A program made the position numbers and the translations under genes. Of a stretch of DNA of 64,000 nt, positions 53,053 through 64,000 are shown in pieces. The notes under the pieces are model-generated. The model worked only from the letters and a program-made list of their open reading frames with translations. It searched no databases and was not told the origin of the DNA. The stretch is from Cacajao melanocephalus (lineage: Eukaryota; Chordata; Mammalia; Primates; Pitheciidae): positions 57,081 through 121,080 of the forward strand of contig CAUYLG010051053.1 in NCBI GenBank assembly GCA_963573385.1, in the 5' to 3' direction. The first letter of the stretch is position 1, and each line of letters starts with the position of its first letter.

Positions 53053-53349
53053 CTTTTTTTTTTTGGAGACAGGATCTCACTCTGTCGCCAAGGTTGGAGT
53101 ACACTGGCACAATCGTGGCTCACTGCAGCCTCAACCTCCTGGGGCTCAGGTGATCCTCCCACTTCAGCCTCCTGAGGAGCTGGGACTACAGGTACACACC
53201 TCCATGCCAGACTAGTTTTTGTATTTTTTTGTAGAGATTGAGTTTCACCATGTTGCCTAGGCTGGTTTTCAACTCCAGGGCTCAGGCGATCCACCCATCT
53301 CCACCTCCCAAAGTGCTGACATTATAGGTATGAGCCACTGTGCCCAGCC
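53053..53349 (-). mobile_element. Alu (antisense to +)
   Basis: Minus-strand Alu, poly-T then ggagacaggatctcac, ending gagccactgtgcccagccc. Confidence 0.93.
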
Positions 53350-54419
53350 CTATGAAGTATATATCTTAGAAGTATATAAAATACTGCTTTTTCAAAATGT
53401 GTGTATTTAAAATTTGCAATTCAAAAATACTATCATACTTGCCTTTTCTTGCTAGAAAGTCTTTCCAGTAGGAATTTAAGAGACAATCTATCCTTTCCCA
53501 CTCAGTCCAAGATAAAAAGTTTTAGTTTTAACAAACTTTCCTCCCATTTCAATCTTGGGAAATAGAAGCCAAGATTTAAATTCCTGAAGAATAAATAGTT
53601 CTGAAATCAAATAACTGGCTCAAAACTTAAGGTGCCCTTTAAATTAGAAATGCATGTTAATTTTAGTTTTGCTATATCATATGCTTTATATAATGATTTT
53701 TAAACTCTTAATAATGCTATACTTTTAATGTAAATAGTGTTAGATTATGTTACGTGGAAATAATTCACTGACTTCTTTTTAAATATCAGTTTAAACATTA
53801 TCAACCCTTCCATGAATGAACTACCCCACCTTGAAAATGTTTGAGGTGTAATTAAATTTTTGTAGCAGTTAAATGCAATGGGGTCACTTTAATAACCAAA
53901 GAATTCTCCTCTTTAAGAATAAGAAATTGGATCACCCTACTAACCTTTTTTTTCACTTTCTCCCTTGATAAATGAGTCTACTTTGCAAACAGCAGTTGAT
54001 GCATAATAGAAACTAGAGTAAAATATGGGCTATAAAATAAGAACTTTTTCAAAAAAAGCACACTCGTCAACTTAACTCAGTAACTTAAACAATCTGTAGC
54101 ACAGTTAGAAAGCTAACAGTTGTGAAGTTAGAAACATCGTTTGGTTCTTAACTACCATAGGGCTACTGTGCTTCACTGATAAAGTATAAACACAGTATGG
54201 TATATAAGCAGTGTCACTCAAAGCAACCAGGCAACAAAGAAGGACACAATGCTGAGGTACGAGAACCTAAGAACTCTATCAAGAGACATACAAAGAAAAA
54301 TAAATGCTTAAAAAAAAAATCAGTCCAATTCATCTGTTAAGAGTCACAGACACACTAGAGACATTAATCTAACTTCATAGCCTCTTCATTTTTCTTTACT
54401 CATTTATTCTAACCAAATT

Positions 54420-54610
54420 GTTTTTTTAGGTATGACCTCTTCATCTTCACAACCACCAGTAACTTAGCTGGGACAAGTATTAGAACAATTCTCACTGTAC
54501 AGATGAAGAAACTCAGTCTGAATGCATGGTATTTGCCCAAGGTCACACAGATCATTAACAGAAAGTGAAAATAGAATCTAGGTCTCTACTACTCTAGTGT
54601 GTCATTTTGT
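54420..54610 (-). mobile_element. MIR SINE relic (antisense)
   Basis: 'acagatgaagaaactcagtc ... tgcccaaggtcacacagatc' is the antisense MIR core, well recognisable. Confidence 0.75.
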
Positions 54611-57276
54611 CTTTATCAAAAATAAAAATAAGTTCAGATTGAATTAGGGTAAAAAGTATCCTTGTGTCCATTAATAGCAGAAATAGTTTTGTTACTCATT
54701 TAAATCTTTATAATGAGTTATATTAAGCTAAAAATGTGTCTGCTAACCATTAATTCAGTAAGAGAAATTCCAACTGGAAAAGCATTCTAGTCAGCATTTA
54801 AAGAAAGAACAACATTTAGGTACCTTCTAGCAAAGCAATTCTTTTAATAAAGAAAGCAAATAAAACCCTTTATATTTAAAATCTGCATCACGCAACTTAT
54901 AACAATGAATTTAAATGACAGTAAATATGTATTACAGTTTGCAAATGATTTAAAGAAATGAGACCGAAATCCCTAAATATTGTTAGACAATTTCTCCTAC
55001 TTCATGTAGAAAGAGTTTCAGATTTTCTACATATTTGTTACACTTACTATATGGTACATTATTTTCCCAAATCATGCTTTCTATTACTAAATAATTTATC
55101 TAAACTCTGGTAGTATCTTAAGTGCACATCTTTAACATCATTAAAAAAAAATTTAGTAAAAATCTTCAATCTGTAAGTACTAAGAAGGCATCAAATGACA
55201 ATATAAATTCACATAGGCAGGCTTACATAATTAAGACAAAGTAATTTATTTTGATTGAACATAATGTATGACATGTTATTTTAAAATGCAGACAATAAAA
55301 AAGTTTAATTCATACATGCAAAGTTATGCAATTAAAATTTTAAAAATCAAGGTCTTAAAATAGAACTTCTCAAAAGAAAAAAAATGCTTGTATTTGGATA
55401 TATTTATGGCACAAAGACCTTTAGAATGCTATAGATATTATGCAGCTCCTCACTATAAAAAACGGTCTTTAACATCTTGATTTTTAAAAGAAAAATAATA
55501 TTTTGATATATAAAATGTAAAAAATAAAATTTACATTTTTATATCTTAATAGTATCTTGAAAAATAAAAGCTAAGCTGCTATTATGGTAATTTTTAGAAA
55601 ATGGGTATAAGGCAAAATAATTTTATATCCACTCCTTCTCTGGGAGCAAAATTATGATAAGCTGTATGGCATAGAAATTAGACAACTGTAGGCCAGATGC
55701 AAACAAAATAACTTTTCTCATACATACTATATGTTGTGTATGTTTCACCAGAATACTGATTCAGTAGGGGAAACACACCCTGTTTAAACTTGGAAGTGAA
55801 AAAATCCTTTTTGGAAACCATTTCAATTAATAAGCTTCTCTCATCTAGTTCTTATCTGGAGGCTACTGTTACTAAATGAATCAATTATCAGCACTGCCCA
55901 TATGAATGGAAATGTGGTAAAGGGTCACTGTTGGGAGAGAAACAGGAATGCAGACCAGAGTTCAGAGGCTAATAGGTATCTGCTAACTTTAAAAAAAAAA
56001 AAAATTTCTGAAGGGTAATTTCTACATGAAAAGAGAGACAACATGACTTGCAAAGCTAAAATTAGCTGGCCTTTTACTAAACAGCATCAATATTTATTTG
56101 TCTTCTAATACTGATAACAGAACAACTATTCGATGAAAAACAACAGAGAAAACAAATTACTAAAAGTTTTAATAAAAAATTCAATCTAAAGATTTTTGTA
56201 TTTGTATATAAGTGCAAACCAATCATTCCCCCCGATTTTTTGACTTTCCTTAAGACTTTTACCGATTCCTATGATTTTCATGCCTTCATATTTCTTATAT
56301 AAAATATATTTTTAAATCAGTTAATGAAAATATATTTAGAACTCTATTCCAAAAATAGCAAAAGAAAGATGAGATCATTTTATGAGTGTTTGCCACCTAA
56401 CCTATAATATTACCCTATGAAATGTAATATACAGGAACATTCTATGGAAGAGTAATTAAACTCACTAGAGGAGACATGTTTTGAATTCTCCATGATACTT
56501 ATTATCTACCAACATAGAGTGGGAAGAGACTAGCAGGAATACTGGTGACTAGTTACTGACTGATCGTATCTAAAAAGGAGTAGAGGAGAAAAGTATAGTC
56601 TAACAAGAAACCTGATAATCTGAATCTGTTCATGATTTTGTAAAAAACACTTGTATGACATTTTCTCCCTCTGTCTTTCTACCTAATTGTGGTATTAAGT
56701 ATAGCATTTACCTCACCGAACTGTTTTCTCATCTGCTAAATTGGGAGACTAGATGACGTTGCATCTCAATGATCCCCTCTGGCATAAAAACTTCCTAGTT
56801 TTTACTGTCCTCACCTGCTGTAAGACCTCATTACTCATGTCACTTGCAGAACTACTCTAAGCAAGCTAAAACACCATCAGCTAAAGAATGAGAAACACTC
56901 TTCTACATGTGTTCCAACTCAGAGGGGTGGCAGAAAACACTCACATAGGAATGTAACATTTTCTCACCTTCTGAATTCCTAAGAATGTAGTACCAATTCA
57001 AGTATCCAAATCTACTCTACATGTACGGCAATCTGATAACTGAAAGAGTAATACTTCTTTCTTTGCAGCACGAGGCCAGAACTACCTCATATGGTAGCTG
57101 AAAAGACTTAAACCATTAACTAGTTAAGTCAGTTGACTGAAAAAATGTTTTATACAGTTGATAAAAATTCAATTATATAGCATAATCCTTATAACTTTTT
57201 GAGACTACATTTCTAAATATAGTTTCTAAAACTATATTTCTAAAAGTAAAACATTAAAGTACTTTAAAAGGCCTAC

Positions 57277-57421
57277 CACTTTGTTGACCATCTCCATATC
57301 ACAGAGATTGTCCACTAAAATTCGACATGCTTCTTCTTTACCCCAATGAGCTGCAGCATGAAGAGGTGTCCAGCCATCATAGTCTTTAATATTAACATCA
57401 TATCCTGCCTGTATTAAAAGT
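57277..57421 (-). CDS. PPP1R12A: PPP1R12A exon 5 (ankyrin repeat)
   Basis: It is 145 nt: one base ending Lys216, then residues 217-264 (LLIQAGYDVNIKDYDGWT ... DMEMVNKV). It ends one ankyrin repeat and holds the next (DGWTPLHAAAHWG). The acceptor is tctttag, the donor gtaggc. The ankyrin domain wraps the PP1 catalytic subunit and shapes its substrate groove. Confidence 0.98.
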
Positions 57422-58385
57422 CTAAAGAAATTATAGTGAATTAGACAATCATTAAAATCTAGAAATAAAGAAACATGATCAAAAGCTTTCTACCCATGCA
57501 ATTTAACTAAAATTTTCAATTAATTTATTTTCAGAATTCACATCCTTCCCACTCAATGAATGAATGAATTATGGCAAATACAAAGTAATTCTCAGAAAAA
57601 ACTCAGAGAAAGAGGAGCTTGAGTCACTGCCATAATAATGCAGTTTTAATTAATTTCCAATGACTTAAGTGTTATGGTTTGGTATGACACTGATTAATTC
57701 TTGTGAATATGACTTGTAAGTGAAATTTTCACAGAAAAGCCCATAATTTTTCAATGTAAAACCAAAAACTGATGAATCAATTTGTATACAAAACTGATTT
57801 ATTGCAGGAACTATCATCTTCAGGTTTTCATATACCATCTCAGGCTAAATGTTTTTTAAAAATATACTGGAATCAAAGAAGCTTGTTTGTAATCTTTCTG
57901 TTGCCTGCAATTCAGGAGCTGAAAATTTTCAAAAGAAAATGACAATCTGACTGTTAGGAACAAAACAAAGCAAAAAAGCATATTCCAAGGAGTCAGATCT
58001 ATTTTTCTGAGCAGTAGAAAGCAGATACTCCAATCATCAACAAGCTAGAAAACAGAAACACATTTTAATAAAATGCAAAGAATTACATAAATTGTGTTAG
58101 TATGCCCTTCTAACTACATATTGACAACATCCTTTATTTTATTTAGACATTAAGCTCACAGAGAGCAAGGATGGGTCTATAAACTGCACATAGCATAGCC
58201 CCACACAAACAGGCGAACGAACACTAAATACAACTCATGAAATCTAGTTAACCTTTACCTTACTTTCCAAGATGTTGAGCTTGAGGACCTTCTTTTTACC
58301 TACAGGAGGTGGTAGTGACAGCTAATGTATAATCCCCCTTCATTTATTTAAGAACAAATGTCGTATTTCCTAACAATATCTAATA

Positions 58386-58592
58386 CAGCTGTTTCTAATC
58401 CTGTTTCCATAACAGAACTATCTGAAGAGCTTCTTTTTTAAAAACAGATTCCCCAGCTCACCCTAGTACTACTCAGTTAATCAGTATATGGGGAGATGGA
58501 CCCTACTTATCTATTATTCTTAAGCCCTCCATATGATTCTCCTATCGTTGCCTGTCACCTGCCTGCAGACCAACATTTAAGAGCCATGATCT
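58386..58592 (+). mobile_element. MER5A-like hAT transposon relic
   Basis: 'gtttctaatcctgtttccata... gaagagcttc', 'gattccccagctcaccctag' and 'cagaccaacatttaagagcc' follow the MER5A order. Assignment from memory. Confidence 0.5.
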
Positions 58593-58999
58593 AAAGAAAA
58601 GCTAAAAGATGTAAGTCCAAAGAAATATCTCCACTGATATATAATCATAAACCTTACTAGCAGAGGCAGAAACAATACAGGAACATAAGAGAAAAATGCT
58701 GTTCCCCATTAAGAAATATGAACCACAATAATGTCAAATATGCTAAGCAAAATTTTAAAGTACTTGTAAATCTGTATGGAGAGGAAAGAGAGAGATAGAT
58801 AAATTTTTTCAACATAAAAAAAGACAGTGTCCATATTCAAGGAGCTTTTAATGAAAGTGAAACAACCAACTCTCATGGATAGGTTCTGTGAATAGACATG
58901 CAATGGGAGTACAAAACTGAAAAGCATCACAATCAAATTGAAAGGAGCTGTGTGTGTGAGGGAGAGAAAGTGTGAAGAAGGTTATATTTAAAACAGATC

Positions 59000-59730
59000 T
59001 TTTCTATTTAATTTTATTTCATATACATTTTAATTAACTTTCATAAGTAATAAGTTCACAAAGTTAAAGAAAAAAATAATAAAAGGATATATAGGGAAGT
59101 CACTCTCTCACTGCTGACCTTTAGCCAACTAGTTTGCCCTTCTCCAAAATAACCATACTATTAATTTTTATGGGATCCTTACAGAACAATTTCATGCATA
59201 TATAAGCCAATACAATTTTAATTTTATTTTTTACAATAAATACATACTTGGATCCTTGATTTTGACATTTCATAATATATCCCAGTGCGCGCTCTCTCTC
59301 TCTCTCTGTAACAGTAAGATTTCTCATTCTTGTTTTAATTATTGCAGAATATTCCAGTGAAAGCATATACCATAATTTATTAAACCATTCTCTTATTTCT
59401 ATTATAAACAATGCTCCTGGCACATATCTTACTTCCTATGTGAGTGAAATCATCTGTAAAAAACAATTCCTAGAAAGAGAATTAGGGAACTAAAGAATAA
59501 CTGTTATTTTGATTGAATCTGTTCAAATATCATTTCTACTAGTAAAAGTGCCTTTTCCCTACAACCTGCCAACAGGGTGCCAAATGTTTTGATCTTTGCC
59601 ACTTGACAGATGTAAAAGGGCAACTCATTGTAGCTTTATTTGCACTTAATTATGAATAAAGTTGAGCAATGTTTTTTCATATGCTTAAGGGCCTTTAACT
59701 GATTCAAAGGATTGACCAGAATTTGCCTCC
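59000..59730 (-). mobile_element. L1M-type LINE relic
   Basis: 'gcagaatattccagtgaaag... ataatttattaaaccattctc' and 'gagcaatgttttttcatatg' match the order of old L1 3' ends; strongly diverged. Edges approximate. Confidence 0.55.
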
Positions 59731-60036
59731 AAGTTGAAGAGATGGTGAATAAAGGCATCTAGACAGAAACAAGAGAAGGCATTAAGATATCATGACAGAA
59801 CTTCAACAGATATACACAACTGGCACAATGCATACTTTAGGGGCAAGAGTGGTAGCTTAGCTTAAAAGGAAGACAGTTGAGGAGTTTAAAATTTATCCTG
59901 ATCCCACTAAGAACTAACAAAGGACTTTGGGAACTTGGATAACCTAATTACAAAGATCATTTGGAAGCAGTCCAAAAACCTATTTTGCAATATGATCCAG
60001 TACTCATATATATGTTTACAGAAACAAGTGTTTTAA

Positions 60037-60388
<352 letters not shown>

Positions 60389-60569
60389 AGTATTTTCTAT
60401 TCTTAAAAAAAAAGTTGGAAACTCACTAAATTCATTTCATAACCTGTTTGAAAAGTTGTGGATTAGAGAGAAACAAATGGACAAGGAAATTAATTAAAAG
60501 GCAACACTACCATACTCTTTTTAGAAAAAGGCCTAAATCATTGAAGTTGAATAGAGATTGAAAAGAGGA

Positions 60570-60796
60570 GGCTGTACGTTGATGGCTCACGCCTCTAATC
60601 CCAACACTTTGGGAGGCTGAGGTGGGTGGATCACTTGAGCCCAGGAATTCAAGATCAGCCTGGGCAACATGGTGGAACCTTGTCTGTACAAAATATACAA
60701 AAATTAAGTTGGTATGGCGGCACATGTTTGTAGTCCCAGCTACTAGCGAGCCTAAGGTGGGAGGACTGCCTGAGGCTCTGTCACCCAAGAGGAGGA
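60570..60796 (+). mobile_element. Alu, 3'-truncated
   Basis: Plus-strand Alu that loses the pattern in its right monomer after 'cccagctactagcgagcct'. It lies 180 bp from the opposite-strand Alu at 60089-60388. Confidence 0.87.
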
Positions 60797-61570
60797 AACT
60801 TAGGAATAGGTGACCCATATATTCTTTACTGCTTTTGCTGATGAGTGGTAATGAACAGATTGATATTTGAAGCTTAAGTAAATTAGAAGCAATATATTAA
60901 TAAAAGGTGCAGCAAGTTCTGCTAAGTGCTAGTCTTCCTTCCTTCACATAGATATAAGAATAATTTTATATATTTAATAATACATTGAATAATTTTCTTC
61001 ATATACTTGCCAACATTTGCACTGCATAAGTAAAACTATTATTGTGACATAAAGCAGCTTTGTTCCAAGCAAATTTGCTGAATAATATATAGCCCTATAA
61101 AGTTGCTTATGTTTGAATATTTAACAGTGTGCTAATAGTACTAAGTTCCAGTGTTCATGTAGTAAAAAATAAAACTGTACTTAAAATAAGTTAAATGTAA
61201 ATAAATATTTTGCAGGAATCAAGCTCTGAAAATCTGATATGTTCACATGACATTGTTCTTAGACTCAGAACCAGTCAGCTCATCTAGAATTTCGAAATGA
61301 CTCTCTATAGTGATTTATTAGTCCAAAAGGTAACAGATAAGTTGACACTTAAATTCAACTTACTGGAATAATAAAACTAGAGAGTTGAAAGAATTTTAGA
61401 ACAAAAGCAATCATATTCAAAGTAGTTTTTCTCTTTCTTCCTGAAAATAAGCATTAAAGAACTCTTTCATGTTGCTTCAAAATAACGTTTGTAGGTATTT
61501 TAAGAAAAGGAACAACGAATAAAGAAGACAAACCAAAGTAGAAAAACAATCTGTAAAAAACAATACTTAC

Positions 61571-61730
61571 TTTAAAACTTCTGTATAGCCTTTAGCAGCT
61601 GCAACGTGAAGTGCTGTACCTCCAGATTTTGCATGCCGGACATCATTTATATGACCACTATTTAGCCACTGCCTGGCATCTCTAAGCATGATCCGTTCTT
61701 CTTCCTTTCGAGCTGCTTCTATATCAACCC
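61571..61730 (-). CDS. PPP1R12A: PPP1R12A exon 4 (ankyrin repeats)
   Basis: It is 160 nt: two bases ending Gly163, residues 164-215 (VDIEAARKEEERIML ... GYTEVL) and two bases of Lys216. It contains the helical linker and the next ankyrin repeat (GGTALHVAAAKGYTEVLK). The acceptor is tatcag, the donor gtaagt. It is the most 5' exon in the window. Confidence 0.98.
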
Positions 61731-62177
61731 CTGATAAAATAAAAATAATTGTTTTTATTTTTGCTTAATAAAATCTGTTCTATATTGGGAAATAAAATTA
61801 TCCAAAACATGTCACGTTTAAATAAAAATTAAAAATGAAAGTATATATGTATTTTTTTAAATGGGCTACTTATAACAAGGTGGTTAAACTAACAAATGTG
61901 GCAATATTGCAGACATTTTATTAACTTTATGTATTATTCGGTTTTGCCCCATAATACTATTTTGATCTTATTTTTCCTTTCTGATTATTCTCGTTTTCAC
62001 AAATCTGAACATTTCCTAAGGTATAAGCATCCTTTGGGCTAAATTTTTTTTTAACAATTATAATGAATAAGTCTCAAATTTCTATCTACTGTTTTGATCT
62101 GTTCTATGAAATCTAGCCTAGCAGGTACAAATGTTTACTGAATGCTTCAACTTGGAGGTTCTGTCTTCATCTAAAAT

Positions 62178-62224
62178 GTATCATACTTTAAAGTATCATA
62201 CTTTAATGTATCATACTTTAAAGT
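62178..62224. repeat. Short tandem repeat, tatcatacttta x3
   Basis: Three copies of tatcatacttta, separated by aag or atg (about 15-18 bp apart). Confidence 0.9.
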
Positions 62225-62388
62225 AGATTATTTTCTATCAAACTTCTTTCATTTCCTTTTCCAACACAATGCATTCTTTATACCGTTAAAATTATTTTTA
62301 TAATTTTAGTAAGTTATATAAATGTTCATTCATTTAAAAGGACTTACTCTAAGCACTATGCTAGGCTGGGGTGATGAAAGTGGGAAGA

Positions 62389-62552
62389 GGCCAGGCGAGG
62401 TGGCTCACACCTATAATCCCAGCTACTTGAGAGGCTGAGGTGAAAGGAGGTCAAGAATGCAGCGAGCCATGATTATTCCACTGCACTCCAGCCTGGGTGA
62501 AAGCAACACCCTGTCTCAAAAAAATAATAATAAAAAAAATAAAAATAAAAAA
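62389..62552 (+). mobile_element. Alu with internal deletion
   Basis: Starts like the left monomer (ggccaggcgaggtggctcac), then jumps after 'ataatcccag' to the right monomer ('ctacttgagaggctgagg') and ends in an A-rich tail. Confidence 0.88.
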
Positions 62553-62569
62553 GGAAGAATAAATGAATA

Positions 62570-63160
62570 GGATCCTCTAAATTCCTTCTTCTTTTAAAGA
62601 GCTCAACACCTTGGAAAAAAAATTAAAGACAATCTTGAAATTCCTGAATGATCTCATGTGGTCTTATGGCTTTGACTACTTGCTATTTAATAAACAGCAC
62701 ACATCACAATACATTTACAATCTGTCTTACTCCACAAGCCTATGAGCCTTTTTGTCTTTTAACCCCACTGTCTGGTAGAATACTTGATACAAAGTAAAGG
62801 GAGATCAGAGCCAGGTGTACTGGCTCACACTTGTAATCCCAGCACTTGGAGAGGCTGAGGCGGGTGAAGCATTTGAGGTCAGCAGTTCAAGACCAGCCTC
62901 GCCAACATGGTGAAACCCTGTCTCTACTAAAATCACCAAAAAAAAATAGCTAGGCATGGTAGCGGGCACCTGTAGTCCCAGCTACTGGGAGGCTGAGTCA
63001 GGAGAACTACTTAAGCCCAGGAGGTGAAGGTTGCAATAAGCCAAGATCACACCACTGCCCTCCAGCCTGGGTGACAAAGTAAGACTCTGTCTCAAAAAAA
63101 AAAGTACAGGGAGATCAATAAATGTTCACTAAATGAACAATGAATGAACAAACAAAAAAC
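62570..63160 (+). mobile_element. L2 LINE 3' end, split by an Alu
   Basis: 'aaccccactgtctggtagaa' before the Alu and 'caataaatgttcactaaatg' after it form the usual L2 3' end. Confidence 0.55.
62809..63104 (+). mobile_element. Alu inserted into L2
   Basis: Plus-strand Alu flanked by gta(a/c)agggagatca copies (about 62794-62808 and 63105-63118). Confidence 0.93.
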
Positions 63161-63234
63161 AAGAATACAAACACATACACATTTCCTCAGCTACAATTCT
63201 GCCACAATCCATATCCATGTATATAACTGTTTTG

Positions 63235-63640
63235 TCAAGATTTTTTCATTCATCCATCCATTCATTGAATATGTACTAAATGCTACTATTTTATCAGGTA
63301 TATCATTAGGTGCTACAGGTACAGAAGCAAACTTATTATATGGCAGAAGATGATACATTTGTGAAGTAAAATAAAGCCAGAAAAGGGGGACAGAAAGGGT
63401 CATAAGAAGGGGTGTTAGTTTATACAGGTTGGTTAAAAGTGGCTTCTTTGATGACAGTACAGCAAGAAATAAAGTGAATGACAGCCATACTACTAGGAGA
63501 ACATTCCAGGCAGGAGAAAGTACTAGTAGGCTCTAAAGTTGGGGCCTGCTAGGAAGGTTCTGTATAGAATAACAGGGTCTCTACAGAGTATTAAGGACAA
63601 TGAACATGGTGACACAATCTGATTTAAGAGGATCACTTAA
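63235..63640 (+). mobile_element. Old mammalian-wide repeat (family uncertain)
   Basis: 'cattcattgaatatgtactaaatgc', 'aaataaagccagaaaaggg' and 'gagaacattccaggcagga' follow a common old repeat order, perhaps L2-related. Family not certain. Confidence 0.45.
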
Positions 63641-63656
63641 GATGAAAAGTTTAGTA

Positions 63657-63935
63657 GATTTTGCCTAGGTTTTCTTCTAGGGTTTTTATGCTGTTAGGTC
63701 TTATGTTTAAGTCTTTACCATCTGGAGTTAATTTTAGTGTAAGGCGTCAGGAAGGGGTCCAGTTTCTGCTTTCTACACACTGCTAAGCAATTTTCCCAAC
63801 ACCATTTATTAAACAGGCAATCCTTTCCCCATTGCTTGTTTTTGTCATGTTTGTCGAAGATCAGCCGGTTGTAGATGTGTGTTCTTATTTCTGAGATCTA
63901 TATTCTGTTCCATTGGTTTATGTGTTTGTGTCTTC
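63657..63935 (-). mobile_element. L1 fragment (antisense to +)
   Basis: 'ctaggttttcttctagggttttta', 'caccatttattaaacaggcaatcc' and 'ctgttccattggtttatgtg' are the well-known reverse strand of L1 ORF2. It may continue beyond the window, although the last 65 bases match less well. Confidence 0.85.
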
Positions 63936-64000
63936 TTATTTTTCTGCCTAACATTGTTTGTGCTAGTCATATTTCTCCACCTTGTGCCTGTCCATAGTCA

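Larger units (their letters stand above)
51703..57276 (-). other. Intron 5
   Basis: A 5.6 kb intron. It holds an L1M 3' relic (51899-52440), an antisense Alu (53053-53349) and an antisense MIR (54420-54610). From about 54.6 to 57.2 kb there is AT-rich DNA with no recognisable repeat. Confidence 0.9.
61731..64000 (-). other. Intron 3 (part)
   Basis: The upstream end is outside the window. It holds a three-copy 15-18-bp tandem repeat (about 62178-62224), an Alu with a missing left half (62389-62552), an L2 relic split by an Alu (62570-63160), another old repeat (about 63235-63640) and an L1 piece (63657-63935). Confidence 0.9.

Overview
The window is primate nuclear DNA. It is AT-rich, carries more than twenty Alu elements plus L1, L2, MIR and DNA-transposon relics, and its coding sequence is split into short exons with GT/AG borders on the minus strand. 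It holds most of one gene, PPP1R12A, which encodes MYPT1, the myosin phosphatase targeting subunit. Exons 4 to 25 are present (residues about 163-1030 of the 1030-residue protein). Exons 1-3 and the promoter lie beyond the right edge. All exon lengths and phases join into one open frame. The numbering puts Thr696 and Thr853 (ROCK sites) and Ser445, Ser472 and Ser910 (NUAK sites) exactly where the family literature has them.

Layout, left to right (the reverse of transcription). 1-4.7 kb: intergenic DNA downstream of the gene, with L2, MIR and half-Alu relics. 4.7-6.8 kb: 3' UTR with tandem AATAAA signals. 6.8-16.1 kb: exons 25-22, the C-terminal coiled coil and leucine zipper. 18-31 kb: exons 21-15, including a 17-nt exon 20, the two ROCK sites and the charged region. 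36-41 kb: exons 14-10, the Ser/Thr-rich centre with the alternatively used central insert. 47-51.7 kb: exons 9-6, acidic and linker region. 57-61.7 kb: exons 5 and 4, the last ankyrin repeats. The rest is intron 3, ending in an L1 fragment.

Reading the introns for splice-ready open segments gave five candidate coding pieces that are not part of the 1030-residue form. (1) A second C-terminal exon with its own stop at 8450-8584, clearly related to the leucine-zipper exon. (2) A 117-nt cassette at 41019-41135 that repeats a motif of exon 10 but lacks the Ser445 equivalent. (3) A 9-nt in-frame microexon at 18045-18053. (4) A 36-nt in-frame upstream extension of exon 12. (5) An in-frame 69- or 111-nt segment in intron 21 with a perfect donor. 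Whether any is already annotated could not be checked here.

A few residues differ from the human protein as I remember it (for example in exons 9, 12, 14, 17, 19 and 21), so the source may be a non-human primate. That is memory-based and uncertain. No other protein gene, tRNA, rRNA or CRISPR array was seen. Long open frames elsewhere are Alu-derived or chance.
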